A stretch of 64,000 nt of DNA from Flavobacterium sp. GT3R68 (GCF_007109225.1 NZ_VJZK01000002.1:310001-374000); one strand, 5' to 3'. Numbered from the stretch's first letter, positions 1 to 8,692 are shown. Notes: generated by a model from the sequence alone, not told the origin. A program made the numbers and translations.

Positions 1-392
1 TCTAACAATCCGGTCAGAAGATAGTCTTCTTTCAGGGGCTGAGGCGCTAGTTTTGGATAAATGCACGAAGAGCCCAGGAAAAGCAATTTTTTGACATTAT
101 TTTTATAACTCTCATGAATCACATTACTTTGTATCAGTATGTTTTGATAAATAAAATCCGCCCGAAACGTATTATTGGCAACAATCCCTCCTACTTTGGC
201 CGCAGCCAAAAAAACATACTCCGGTTTTTCGGTTTCAAAAAAAACAGCAACATCATGTTGATTAATCAGATTCAATTCTGTTGACGTCCGGGTAATAATA
301 TTCCGGAAGCCTTTGGAGTTAAGGTTTTGAATTATTGCGCTTCCCACCATCCCCAGATGACCCGCTACATAAATCTTTGAATCGAATTGCAT
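1..392 (-). CDS. fcl: GDP-L-fucose synthase, N-terminal part (cut by window edge)
   Basis: Converts GDP-4-keto-6-deoxymannose to GDP-L-fucose (epimerase/reductase), the step after Gmd. Only the first 130 codons are inside the window. The ATG lies at 392-390, three bases after the gmd stop codon, so the two genes are co-transcribed. Translation begins [20 protein letters not shown], with the NAD(P)-binding GHLGMVGS motif at residues 11-18. Near residue 107 is the GSSCIYP motif, which carries the catalytic serine and the conserved cysteine of this family. The Tyr-x3-Lys pair would lie past the edge. The family call is secure from these motifs and the neighbour gmd. Confidence 0.93.
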   Translation of the reverse strand, partial: MQFDSKIYVAGHLGMVGSAIIQNLNSKGFRNIITRTSTELNLINQHDVAVFFETEKPEYVFLAAAKVGGIVANNTFRADFIYQNILIQSNVIHESYKNNVKKLLFLGSSCIYPKLAPQPLKEDYLLTGLL

Positions 393-395
393 TTC

Positions 396-1496
396 CTATT
401 GTTGTTTATTTGTGTATTCCTTAAGATATTTTTCTTTTCTGAAGAGTTCCACATCAGCCTCCATCATCTCTTTGACCAACATTGGCAGACTGTATTTCGG
501 TTTCCATCCCAGTTTGTTTTTTGCTTTGGTATTATCACCAATTAACAAGTCCACTTCGGTAGGGCGGAAATACGCAGGGTCGATTTGTATGGCTTTTTGG
601 CCAATCTTGAATGCGTAAGCAGGATTTGATGAAGCTATAATAGCTCCGATCTCATCAACACCTGTACCTTTAAATTCGAGCTCTACGCCTACTTCGGCGA
701 AAGCCATACGGATAAAATCACGCACTCTGGTAGTAGTTCCGGTTGAAATAACGAAATCTTCGGGCTGATCCTGTTGCAGCATCAGCCACATCGCTTCAAC
801 ATAATCCTTTGCGTGACCCCAATCTCTTTGAGAATCAATATTTCCCATATAAAGCGTGTCCTGCATCCCTAAAGCCATTTGTGCAATTCCTCTTGTAATC
901 TTTCTGGTAACGAAAGTTTCCCCACGCAATGGACTTTCATGGTTGAACAGAATTCCGTTGCAGGCAAACATGCCATAGGCTTCGCGATAATTTACGGTAA
1001 TCCAGTATGCATACATTTTAGCCACCGCATACGGAGACCTTGGATAGAAAGGAGTGGTTTCTTTTTGAGGCACTTCCTGAACCAAGCCATACAACTCAGA
1101 AGTTGAAGCCTGGTAAATTTTGGTTTTCTTTACCAATCCCAGTAACCTCACGGCATCCAAAATTCGCAGGGTCCCGATACCGTCAGTATTTGCGGTATAT
1201 TCCGGAATGTCGAAACTCACTTTCACGTGGCTCATGGCTCCTAGATTGTAGATTTCATCCGGCTGTGTTTCCTGGATAATCCTGATCAGGTTCGTAGAAT
1301 CACTCAAATCGCCATAATGCAAAATAAAGTGTTGGTTATCAATATGCGGATCTTCATATATATGGTCAATTCTCTGCGTATTAAACAAAGAACTTCGTCT
1401 TTTCACACCGTGGACCTTATATCCTTTAGAGAGCAGAAGTTCGGCCAAATAGGCTCCGTCCTGTCCCGTTACTCCTGTTATTAAAGCTACTTTCAT
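396..1496 (-). CDS. gmd: GDP-mannose 4,6-dehydratase
   Basis: Cytoplasmic short-chain dehydrogenase family enzyme that makes GDP-4-keto-6-deoxy-D-mannose from GDP-mannose, the substrate for Fcl. The 366-residue length is normal for Gmd. Visible motifs are the NADP-binding [12 protein letters not shown] at 8-19, the catalytic STSE at 131-134, and Tyr156-x3-Lys160 in SPYAVAK. The Gmd signature [13 protein letters not shown] is at 33-45. It sits directly upstream of fcl, so the left glycosyltransferase group probably uses GDP-fucose or another GDP-6-deoxyhexose. Confidence 0.97.
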   Translation of the reverse strand: MKVALITGVTGQDGAYLAELLLSKGYKVHGVKRRSSLFNTQRIDHIYEDPHIDNQHFILHYGDLSDSTNLIRIIQETQPDEIYNLGAMSHVKVSFDIPEYTANTDGIGTLRILDAVRLLGLVKKTKIYQASTSELYGLVQEVPQKETTPFYPRSPYAVAKMYAYWITVNYREAYGMFACNGILFNHESPLRGETFVTRKITRGIAQMALGMQDTLYMGNIDSQRDWGHAKDYVEAMWLMLQQDQPEDFVISTGTTTRVRDFIRMAFAEVGVELEFKGTGVDEIGAIIASSNPAYAFKIGQKAIQIDPAYFRPTEVDLLIGDNTKAKNKLGWKPKYSLPMLVKEMMEADVELFRKEKYLKEYTNKQQ

Positions 1497-1540
1497 TTTT
1501 ATTACTGCATTATTTTATAATTCTGTTCTGAATTGTATGA

Positions 1541-2476
1541 TTATGTATTTTTAATTTTCTTCCATTTTCTGAAAGCGGATAAACGCAAAGGCAAAGTAAC
1601 AAAGAAAATTTGCCATTTTAACTTTTCGAAAACCGGTAATTGCAATTGATTTAAAATTTGTTCAAACAAATTGTATTCTTTAAAGGCTAATGATTGTTGG
1701 ATAAAATAACGCATTAGAGATGGGGAAAGCAATTGTTTTTTATTCAGATTTTGAAATACGAACAGAATCGCATCTTTTTTTGAGGCTTTTCTTACCGGAT
1801 TGTTCCGAAAGAACTCTCCAGTATTCGAGTTTGCGTGTTTTCTGTTGTAATATAAAACGGTATCGATAATTACTCCCCTCAGATTGTCCGAAATTAATCG
1901 GATATAACATTCCCATTCTTCTGCATAAAACAAATTTTCATTAAACCGGTGCTGTTCAAAACAATGTTTTTTCCACATTACGGTACAGGAAGCCAAACCA
2001 ATTTGCTGTGTAACAATTTCATCAATATCCTTTATGGTAAACGCCTGTTGTTTCGTAATCGCGCTTGTCCCAATCTGGGGCCTATCCTCCTCAAATCCTG
2101 TTTTTTGATAATGGCAAAAATCGATATCATTTACAGTGAATACATCCAGACACGTTTTCAAATTATCCGGATGCACAAAGTCATCATCATCAAAGAAAAT
2201 AATAAAATTGCCTTTTGCCAAATCCAATCCATAGTTTCTGCAGCCCGGCAATCCTTTTCGGTATTTTTCGGGGCGCTTTAAAAATTTAAAACGCCTGTCA
2301 TGCTCCAGAATGGGCGTGATGACTTCTAAAGTATTGTCAGTTCCGCCGTCATCTATAATCAGGCATTCCCAGTCCAAAAAAGTCTGAGCCTGGATGGATA
2401 GCAGGGATTCAAGAATATAATGGGCTCTGTTATAAGTCGCCGTAATGATGGTTACTTTCGTCGGGACTGTAATCAT
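1541..2476 (-). CDS. Glycosyltransferase family 2
   Basis: Predicted inverting GT-A glycosyltransferase of 311 aa, cytoplasmic or at the inner face of the inner membrane. The N-terminal half has the GT2 pattern: VTIITATYNR at 8-17, IDDGGTDNT at 41-49 for nucleotide binding, and the metal-binding FFDDDDF around 94-100. The C-terminal 100 residues are basic, as in membrane-associated GT2 enzymes, with no clear transmembrane helix. Its start overlaps the stop of the upstream GT2 gene by four bases (ATGA), suggesting translational coupling. Donor and acceptor cannot be told from sequence. Confidence 0.9.
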   Translation of the reverse strand: MITVPTKVTIITATYNRAHYILESLLSIQAQTFLDWECLIIDDGGTDNTLEVITPILEHDRRFKFLKRPEKYRKGLPGCRNYGLDLAKGNFIIFFDDDDFVHPDNLKTCLDVFTVNDIDFCHYQKTGFEEDRPQIGTSAITKQQAFTIKDIDEIVTQQIGLASCTVMWKKHCFEQHRFNENLFYAEEWECYIRLISDNLRGVIIDTVLYYNRKHANSNTGEFFRNNPVRKASKKDAILFVFQNLNKKQLLSPSLMRYFIQQSLAFKEYNLFEQILNQLQLPVFEKLKWQIFFVTLPLRLSAFRKWKKIKNT

Positions 2477-3303
2477 TTGAACAATGATTTAATCCATCGA
2501 AAAGGCTTCAAAAAAGCATGACCTATCTGGAATTCTATACTTTGGGTTTTTTTAATCTTTTCAAGCTCCTCCCTCTTTATTTTTGATAGTAAATGATTTG
2601 TGAAAACATCAAAATGAGCCGCATAGATTTCTCTATGCTTCGTATAAATGTATTTCAATAATTCGTATTTTACTTTATTGGCCTTCGTTGTTGTGGAATC
2701 TTTCTTCAATCGATACTTGAACAGGTACTCCGGGATAATCGAAGCTTTACCTCCGTCCTTCAATAACCGGATATAAAATTCCCAATCTTCGAATCCACTT
2801 CGCATACTCTGGTCATAACCTCCTGCCGCAATAAAATCTGTTTTCCGGAACATGGCACTGCCCGTGGCTTCGTTATTTAATATGAATGCTGCTATATCTC
2901 CACCATGGGGAGTTATCCTGTCTTTATTTTTATCGTCAGTAAATCGAGTAATATAAGACGTGACTAATTTCACGTTATTGCTTTTTAATTCCAGGACAGC
3001 TTTTTCGCAAAATGTTGGTTCGAAATAATCATCGCTATCGAATACTAATATATAATCTCCTTCAGCTTGTTGAATCCCGACATTTCTCGCTGTGCTTTGC
3101 CCTTTGTTTTCCTGGGTAATCAGTTTGGTGATTGTAGGCGCTAATTTTTGCAATACGGTTTTGGTTGCGGCATCGGACCCGTCGTCAACCACAATAACTT
3201 CCTTATAAGGATACGTCTGAGCCAATGCAGAATTCACCGCATGCTCAATGTAATGAGAATCGTTATAACATGGTATTATGATAGAAATCAATATGTTCTC
3301 CAT
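2473..3303 (-). CDS. Glycosyltransferase family 2
   Basis: 276-aa GT2 enzyme. It opens with ISIIIPCYND (residues 6-15), has VVDDGSD at 38-44 and the DSDD metal-binding motif at 89-92, followed by the GFEDWEFYIRL segment typical of the acceptor-side helix of this family. It lies two bases from the upstream GT4 gene and overlaps the next GT2 by four bases, so it is an internal gene of the left transferase operon. It is a different subfamily from the neighbouring GT2 and not a recent duplicate. Sugar specificity is unknown. Confidence 0.9.
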   Translation of the reverse strand: MENILISIIIPCYNDSHYIEHAVNSALAQTYPYKEVIVVDDGSDAATKTVLQKLAPTITKLITQENKGQSTARNVGIQQAEGDYILVFDSDDYFEPTFCEKAVLELKSNNVKLVTSYITRFTDDKNKDRITPHGGDIAAFILNNEATGSAMFRKTDFIAAGGYDQSMRSGFEDWEFYIRLLKDGGKASIIPEYLFKYRLKKDSTTTKANKVKYELLKYIYTKHREIYAAHFDVFTNHLLSKIKREELEKIKKTQSIEFQIGHAFLKPFRWIKSLFK

Positions 3304-3305
3304 AC

Positions 3306-4445
3306 CTAATCTTTAAATAAATTTAAAAGGGCGTTGCCTTTATTGCTGTTACTTAAACTGACAATATAATGATTTCTTACTTCTGACAATAAGTTGCTTT
3401 TGGCAAAAGGTTCCAAGTCCATAAAATTCAATACCGACGTACATAGTTCATCAAAATTCGTATTGACCATGTATGGTAAATGTCCGAAACGCTCTTTCAT
3501 TGCGCCAATATCATATCCCATAACCATTCTCCCGCAGGCTGCTGCTTCTAGGGCTGTCATTGGTCCTCCTTCATTTTTGGAAGTTACTAAGAAAATATCT
3601 ATTTTTTCAAAAAAATAATGGGTATTGGTCGGACTTAAGAATTCATTTTCCAGTGTGACTGTTTCCGTTAAACTCAGTTCTTTTATTAAAGTATTAATTT
3701 CCTTTACATATGTTTCCTCCCCTTTTCCCTGAATAATCAATTTACAGTTCCGGTTATGTTTGTTGTTTAAAAAATCAAGAAGATAAAGCATATCCTCGAT
3801 ATTTTTTTCCCTTGAAATCCGGCCCAAATAACCAAAAGTAAGGTTGGCCTTATTGAAATCAAAAGGGTTGGCCTCTAACAGTTGTTTTTCATTAGGGATC
3901 ATGATATCCAGCGAAACGGTATTCTTCAATTGGTTTTTTGACTGCCAAAAATATTTTTGCTCCCTATTGAAAACAATGATGTTCCGGAGTTTTTTATAAT
4001 AGGGAATATGCGCTGAAGGCAGCGGCTCGAATTGCCACATCGTTATTTTGGCAATGTATTTCTTTAACTGGGATTTGTTCTTTATTATTGGAAAAAAATA
4101 GGTGCTTTTGGGATACGTCAGAATAAAAAAATCATCAAACTTCACGCTGTTATATTTCCAGAACAGGTATTCAGAACAATTTAGGGACGCTCCCATTTTA
4201 TAAAAAAGCCGGTTAAAAAGACCGACCCATTGTGTTTTAAAAAAAGAAGGGTATTTTAAATATGTAATGGCCCTGGTGCCAATCATGTCCAGAAACAGTT
4301 CGGCGTTTATTTTCTCCGGTGAGAATAAGGTAACTTTATTGTACTCTCCGCTATCCCAAAAATGCACAGCAGTGGTGACTGCTTCGATTTCAGTACCTCC
4401 AATATTATCCAAATATGGCGCTGCGATGAGTAAGGATTTTGTCAA
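3306..4445 (-). CDS. Glycosyltransferase family 4 (GT-B fold)
   Basis: 379-aa retaining GT-B glycosyltransferase. The N-terminal acceptor domain carries the GGTE loop at 16-19. The C-terminal donor domain begins near LTFGYLGRISREKN (202-215) and has the E-x7-E signature EGGPMTALE at 292-300 followed by AAACG. It is one of six consecutive minus-strand genes from the promoter at about 5320 to fcl. The N-terminal half is divergent, so the acceptor cannot be named. Confidence 0.88.
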   Translation of the reverse strand: MTKSLLIAAPYLDNIGGTEIEAVTTAVHFWDSGEYNKVTLFSPEKINAELFLDMIGTRAITYLKYPSFFKTQWVGLFNRLFYKMGASLNCSEYLFWKYNSVKFDDFFILTYPKSTYFFPIIKNKSQLKKYIAKITMWQFEPLPSAHIPYYKKLRNIIVFNREQKYFWQSKNQLKNTVSLDIMIPNEKQLLEANPFDFNKANLTFGYLGRISREKNIEDMLYLLDFLNNKHNRNCKLIIQGKGEETYVKEINTLIKELSLTETVTLENEFLSPTNTHYFFEKIDIFLVTSKNEGGPMTALEAAACGRMVMGYDIGAMKERFGHLPYMVNTNFDELCTSVLNFMDLEPFAKSNLLSEVRNHYIVSLSNSNKGNALLNLFKD

Positions 4446-4457
4446 AATCAGTGAAGA

Positions 4458-5252
4458 TTAATATTCTATATACTTTTTATTAAATAAGCCGCATTTTATC
4501 AGAAAGCGTAATATCCGGGAATTGGCCAGGCCTTTGAATTTATTATTAATCACATTAAAGCGATTATAATCTTCCATAAAGAAACCGTAATCGGCGTTGA
4601 GAACTGCCTCTTTCTCCAATCGTAACAGTTCCTTGTTTGCCGCTATTGAAGAGATCCCGTTCATGTCGTATTTACACAAAACGATATTGATTTTTTTATA
4701 GGTTGCGGAATAAAAGGACAATGCTTTCAGAACAAACTTCCAATCTGAAACGAGCTTCAGATTTTCATCATATAACCCGACCTTTTCAAATAATTCCCTT
4801 TTAAGTAAAAGCGCCTGATGAGGAATTGCGTATTGGTGCAAATAATCAAAGGTAATTTTTTCGGGGCATGATCTTAATTCACTGCTTTCAATGTAATCTA
4901 AACAGATATCGCAGGCAATGATATCCTTTGACCCTAAAGATTCGTTGTTCAGCTTTTCTAATGTGGTGGCGTCATTTAAAACATCGCCACTATTTAAAAA
5001 AAACAAATAATCTCCGGTAGCGGCCTTGATGCCTTTGTTCATAGCATTGTAAACGCCTGAATCGTTTTCACTAATCCAATGGTTTATGTTTGCTGTCTGG
5101 CTTTCGATGTAAGCAGCACTTCCGTCTGTTGATGCTCCATCAATGACAATATATTCAAATGGCGGATACGTTTGACCGATTACACTATTAACTGTTTTTT
5201 TTAACCCTTCCAGGTCATTGTAGTTAATTGTTATAATTGATAATTTACTCAT
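4458..5252 (-). CDS. Glycosyltransferase family 2, WcaE-like
   Basis: 264-aa GT2 enzyme resembling colanic-acid type transferases. MSKLSIITINYNDLEGL is a standard start for this subfamily. IDGASTDG is at 37-44, the long motif SENDSGVYNAMNKGI at 61-75, and the metal site NSGD at 87-90. The reading frame stays open to an ATG at 5315. I chose 5252 because the -7 promoter box at 5318-5325 would place transcription start downstream of 5315, and because the extra 21 residues are not family-like. It is the first gene of the left operon, directly after the minisatellite block. Confidence 0.88.
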   Translation of the reverse strand: MSKLSIITINYNDLEGLKKTVNSVIGQTYPPFEYIVIDGASTDGSAAYIESQTANINHWISENDSGVYNAMNKGIKAATGDYLFFLNSGDVLNDATTLEKLNNESLGSKDIIACDICLDYIESSELRSCPEKITFDYLHQYAIPHQALLLKRELFEKVGLYDENLKLVSDWKFVLKALSFYSATYKKINIVLCKYDMNGISSIAANKELLRLEKEAVLNADYGFFMEDYNRFNVINNKFKGLANSRILRFLIKCGLFNKKYIEY

Positions 5253-5317
5253 TAATGCTTTTTTGATTCTGTCCTCGCGGTTTTGGATTCGTCGCCATAA
5301 ATAGCGCGGAATCATTG

Positions 5318-5325
5318 CAAATATA
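5318..5325 (-). promoter_or_regulatory. Putative -7 promoter box for the left glycosyltransferase operon
   Basis: The minus strand reads TATATTTG, an exact match to the TAnnTTTG -7 consensus of Bacteroidota housekeeping promoters. It lies 66 bases before the chosen GT2 start at 5252 and is the only such box between the repeats and that gene. No clear -33 TTG is seen at the usual spacing, so the call rests on the -7 match and position. Confidence 0.5.
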
Positions 5326-5390
5326 AACCAAACTTTAAATTATCAGTGTATTTTCTAACGAATGAGTGAATTAAGTCCATCGAAATTGGG

Positions 5391-6240
5391 TAAGGATATT
5401 CCTAAGTCGGGTGAGGATATTTTTTACCGCGAATTCACAAATTTTTTCTGGTAGGAATAAATACAAAGCGGGGTGGGATATTCCTAAGTCGGGTGAGGAT
5501 ATTTTTTACCGCGAATTCACAAATTTTTTCTGGTAGGAATAAATACAAAGCGGGGTGGGATATTCCTAAGTCGGGTGAGGATATTTTTTACCGCGAATTC
5601 ACAAATTTTTTCTGGTAGGAATAAATACAAAGCGGGGTGGGATATTCCTAAGTCGGGTAAGGAAATTTTTTACTGCGAATTCACAAATTTTTTTTCTTGT
5701 CGGTATAAATTCAAAGCGGGGTGGGATATTCCTAAGTCGGGTGAGGCTATTTTTTACCGCGAATTCACAAATTTTTTCTGGTAGGAATAAATACAAAGCG
5801 GGGTGGGATATTTCTAAGTCGGGTAAGGAAATTTTTTACCGCGAATTCACAAATTTTTTTTCTTGTCGGTATAAATACAAAGTGGGGTGGGATATTCCTA
5901 AGTCGGGTGAGGCTATTTTTTACCGCGAATTCACAAATTTTTTTTCTTGTCGGTATAAATTCAAAGTGGGGTGGGATATTTCTAAGTCGGGTAAGGAAAT
6001 TTTTTACCGCGAATTCACAAATTTTTTTTCTTGTAGGAATAAATACAAAGTGGGGTGGGATATTTCTAAGTCGGGTAAGGAAATTTTTTACCGCGAATTC
6101 ACAAATTTTTTTTCTTGTCGGTATAAATTCAAAGCGGGGTGGGATATTCCTAAGTCGGGTGAGGATATTTTTTACCGCGAATTCACAAATTTTTTTTCTT
6201 GTAGGAATAAATACAAAGTGGGGTGGGATATTTCTAAGTC
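5391..6240. repeat. Minisatellite of 82/84-bp tandem units
   Basis: Ten full units and one partial unit, anchored on yCTAAGTCGGG at 5401, 5483, 5565, 5647, 5731, 5813, 5897, 5981, 6065, 6149 and 6233. Units 1-3 and 5 are 82 bp and the others are 84 bp. The 2-bp difference is in the T-run before CTGGTAGG versus TTCTTGTCGG. Units 1-3 are identical. Later units are mosaics of a few linked variants (GAGGAT, GAGGCT or AAGGAA; TAGGAATA or TCGGTATA; AAAGCG or AAAGTG). Every unit has an EcoRI-type GAATTC. There are no unique spacers, so this is not CRISPR. Long frames cross it because of the unit length, but they lack an ATG start and a ribosome binding site. Confidence 0.95.
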
Positions 6241-6249
6241 GGGGGGCTA

Positions 6250-6571
6250 TATTCCTAAATCAGGGAAGGATAAGTGCAAATCGGGGAAGGATAATTGCGA
6301 AACAGGTAGGCATAATTGTAAATCAGGGAATAATAATTGCAAAACGGGGAAGGATAATTGCGAAACAGGTAGGCATAATTGTAAATCAGGGAAGGATAAT
6401 TGCAAAACGGGGAAAGATAATTGCGAAACAGGTAGGCATAATTGTAAATCAGGGAAGGATAATTGCAAAACAGGGAGGTATAATTGCAAATCGGGGAAGG
6501 ATAATTGCAAAACAGGAAGGCATAATTGCAAATCGGGAAGACATAATTGTAAATCGGGGAAGGATAATTGC
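6250..6571. repeat. 21-bp tandem repeat array (about 14-15 units)
   Basis: Directly abuts the 84-bp array. The unit is close to AAATCGGGGAAGGATAATTGC, with variants (AAAACGGGG, GAAACAGGT, GGCATAATTGT). A higher-order triplet of about 63 bp recurs. The core AAATCGGGGAAGGATA resembles AAGTCGGGTAAGGAAA of the larger unit, so the two arrays probably share an origin. The plus strand is open through it as heptapeptides such as KDNCKTG and RHNCKSG, and the minus strand is also open. That is expected from a 21-bp period and is not evidence of coding. The array ends at a dispersed-repeat-like sequence. Confidence 0.92.
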
Positions 6572-6592
6572 ACTTCGACAGGCTCAGTGTGA
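6572..6592. repeat. Short dispersed-repeat-like sequence at the array edge
   Basis: The array ends in CTTCGACAGGCTCAGTGTGA. From memory, sequences of the form CTTCGACAGGCTCAGTG recur many times between genes in numerous bacterial genomes as a short dispersed element. Only one copy is visible here, so repeat status rests on that recollection and not on this window. Confidence 0.45.
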
Positions 6593-6605
6593 CAGTGGAG
6601 TGCTT

Positions 6606-7370
6606 CTATTTCTTGGCTTTGGTGAATTGTATTCCTTTTACCTGAGTAAAATACGGCGATGTTCCTCCGTATATTGATTTGATATACTTTTTTACTTCTG
6701 CGGCGGTATCCACCAATCCGTTGCCGGAGGCATATAATGTAGTATCGCGCGCAATTCTTGCATTACTAATTTTTGCATATGCTGATGACACTGCCTCATT
6801 TTTGGAAATCAGGTCGGTTTGTTTTACTATCAGTGCCGCCATTTTTAAATCGGTTTCGTTTGGCGCGTAAGTGGGTTCAGATTGCAATGTCGCTATTAAT
6901 CCTGCGAAGTGTTGTATTTGGTGTTCGTACGATTGCTGACTAGTCGATATTGTTGTGGTTTCGCCCTCATTTACATTTGAAGGCTTTCTGCGTGTTCTTG
7001 CAGTGGGACCCTGAATTTTTTTGTTATATGCTTTTGCGTCTGCTACTTTTTGGGGAGTTGCCTCTGTGGTTTGCAATGCGCTCATTAATCGTGTTGCTAA
7101 TGGTTTCAGACCCCTGAAAGCGATCACCCTTTCGTTTACCTTGTTGTTGTAAGCCGTGTTTATGTTTATCACATTTGTCAGTTGTGCATTTGCATTTGCT
7201 GCCAACGTATGGAGCTGTGCCAGTTTCAGGCTTGGTTTATTGGGGTTGTATGTGACTCCGCATGCGGTTACGAAAGCGATTAATTCCTGAAGATTGGCGA
7301 GGTTTATGGCATGGCCTGTTTCGCGTGTACTTTTCTTTGGAGTTGCCGGTGCTTCAGTAGTGGATGCCAT
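6606..7370 (-). CDS. Hypothetical protein with internal duplication
   Basis: 254-aa protein I cannot assign to a named family. It is soluble-looking, helical and rich in Ala, Asn, Thr and Lys, with no signal peptide or membrane segment. Two similar halves are visible. Residues about 27-110 contain TYNPNKPSLKLAQL and INTAYNNKVNERVIAFRGL. Residues about 150-240 contain TYAPNETDLKMAAL and SSAYAKISNARIARDTTLY. The halves are joined by a Thr/Arg/Lys-rich linker with TARTRRKP. The C-terminus has VKKYIKSIYG and ends in lysines. It has its own promoter-like box at 7398-7405 and repeat arrays on both sides, and is unrelated in content to the sugar genes around it. By eye its GC is a little above its neighbours. 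It is likely an accessory gene of unknown role. Confidence 0.8.
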   Translation of the reverse strand: MASTTEAPATPKKSTRETGHAINLANLQELIAFVTACGVTYNPNKPSLKLAQLHTLAANANAQLTNVININTAYNNKVNERVIAFRGLKPLATRLMSALQTTEATPQKVADAKAYNKKIQGPTARTRRKPSNVNEGETTTISTSQQSYEHQIQHFAGLIATLQSEPTYAPNETDLKMAALIVKQTDLISKNEAVSSAYAKISNARIARDTTLYASGNGLVDTAAEVKKYIKSIYGGTSPYFTQVKGIQFTKAKK

Positions 7371-7397
7371 GTTGGATTTTTGATGATTTTATGGCGG

Positions 7398-7405
7398 CAA
7401 ACTTA
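7398..7405 (-). promoter_or_regulatory. Putative -7 promoter box of the 254-aa protein gene
   Basis: Minus-strand TAAGTTTG matches TAnnTTTG and lies 28 bases before the ATG at 7370. It implies the hypothetical gene is transcribed on its own and not as part of the polysaccharide operon. Confidence 0.45.
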
Positions 7406-7461
7406 AATAAATAAAATCTTACAATTATAAATTATTTTAAGATTTTTGTATAATATGTGCA

Positions 7462-7528
7462 CGGATTACAAATCCGCGCTATCAAGTTACAAATCCGCGC
7501 TATCGAGTTACAAATCCGCGCTATCGAG
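7462..7528. repeat. Three 21-bp tandem repeats with an embedded palindrome
   Basis: Units at 7466-7486, 7487-7507 and 7508-7528 read TTACAAATCCGCGCTATC(A/G)AG. The first is preceded by ACGGA, so CGGATTACAAATCCG forms a perfect 6-bp stem palindrome (7462-7476). The sequence differs from the 21-bp array downstream of the hypothetical gene although the period is the same. From memory, palindromes with GGATT/AATCC recur between genes in Flavobacterium genomes. Confidence 0.85.
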
Positions 7529-7549
7529 ATAACTATAAGTCGTGATCGG

Positions 7550-8692
7550 TTAGTGTGCTGTCAGGAGCTTTAAGTTTGACGCAAACCTTTTAATGTTCTC
7601 AGCATAATCCAAATCATATTTTAATTTCTGAGTTGGATTATTGATGACTTCGACCATTTTAAGAGCTAATGCATTGTAATCGGATGGTGCGAAAAAATAC
7701 CCTTTACCTTCTAATTGTTCGTGATGTACCGCGATATCAGAAACGATTAACGTCTGGTTTAAAGATTTGGCGTCTTCTACAACAGTGCCCCACCCTTCAA
7801 ATAAAGAGGGCTGAATCACCGCCTGTGCATATTTCATCAGTGTCAGCTGATCCGTTCTGTCTATAAAACCTAAAAAGACGATTTCATTTTCTAATTGATA
7901 TTCTGACACCTTTTGTTTTAAAAGATTGGTATACTCCGGATTTCTGTGATCGTGTTCTTTGCCGGTGAAGATGATTTTTACAGAAATCCCTTTCTCCTTT
8001 AAAATCTTCGTTGCTTCAATGATTGCAATTTGATTTTTATGCTGCCAAAACTGATTCGGAGAAATAAAATAGTCTACTTCAATACCATACTTTGCCTTCA
8101 CTTCATTTATATCCCTAACTTCCAAATCCGAATGTACTACGGCAAACTGTAGTACTTTTTTTTCGTTTTTTGAATGGGGATAAAATGTATGGAAATCATT
8201 TAGAGCCGCATGACTGCTAAAAACTATGGGATGATTTAAAGCGATCATTTTCTCATAACTATCATGGCGGTACTGTAGATCTTCCGGAGAGAAAAAATCG
8301 GGCAAGTGTTTTTCCTGCAAATCGGGTATCCAAAATACGAGGTTCCTGATGTGTTTTAAATTATCCGGGACATCATAAAGCGGAAACAACCAGTCGAGGT
8401 CAATTTTTTTAAAGATCAGTTTCCTTTTTAAGATTTTCTTGGAAACCTTGTTGATAAAGGTTTCAATTTTATTGTAGTGGACCTTACTACAGACAAACTT
8501 TAATTGCGGATATCCCGTAACTGCTTTTAATTCCTGAAAAACCTGTTCATCAGCAGCAAGAATATACAACTGAATTTGTTCTTTTTCAGGCAGACAATGC
8601 AGTGACCTTATCAGGTTCTGAATATAATAAGAACCGCCGATCCAGTTCTCATCATAGATATATCGGATTCCTATACGTTTTGTCTGAGCCAT
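7550..8692 (-). CDS. Glycosyltransferase family 4
   Basis: 380-aa GT-B glycosyltransferase. The donor domain starts near YFISPNQFWQHKNQ (208-221), a form typical of mannosyl/rhamnosyl GT4 enzymes, and holds FEGWGTVVED at 298-307 as the E-x7-E type signature. Its start overlaps the end of the upstream epimerase gene by 22 bases. It is the last gene of the run that descends from the ABC exporter, just before the repeat island. Confidence 0.9.
   Translation of the reverse strand: MAQTKRIGIRYIYDENWIGGSYYIQNLIRSLHCLPEKEQIQLYILAADEQVFQELKAVTGYPQLKFVCSKVHYNKIETFINKVSKKILKRKLIFKKIDLDWLFPLYDVPDNLKHIRNLVFWIPDLQEKHLPDFFSPEDLQYRHDSYEKMIALNHPIVFSSHAALNDFHTFYPHSKNEKKVLQFAVVHSDLEVRDINEVKAKYGIEVDYFISPNQFWQHKNQIAIIEATKILKEKGISVKIIFTGKEHDHRNPEYTNLLKQKVSEYQLENEIVFLGFIDRTDQLTLMKYAQAVIQPSLFEGWGTVVEDAKSLNQTLIVSDIAVHHEQLEGKGYFFAPSDYNALALKMVEVINNPTQKLKYDLDYAENIKRFASNLKLLTAH

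Noticed and set aside
5391..6571. CRISPR array
   Set aside because: Units are directly tandem with no unique spacers, and no cas genes are in the window.
6247..6573. A minus-strand heptad protein (LQLSFPD-type repeats)
   Set aside because: Mirror of the 21-bp array with no start signal.
5741..6592. A 283-residue repetitive protein on the plus strand
   Set aside because: The frame begins with GTG inside a repeat, has no ribosome binding site, and both other frames and the minus strand are also long and open. The unit lengths (84 and 21 bp) explain this. Kept only as a question in the findings.
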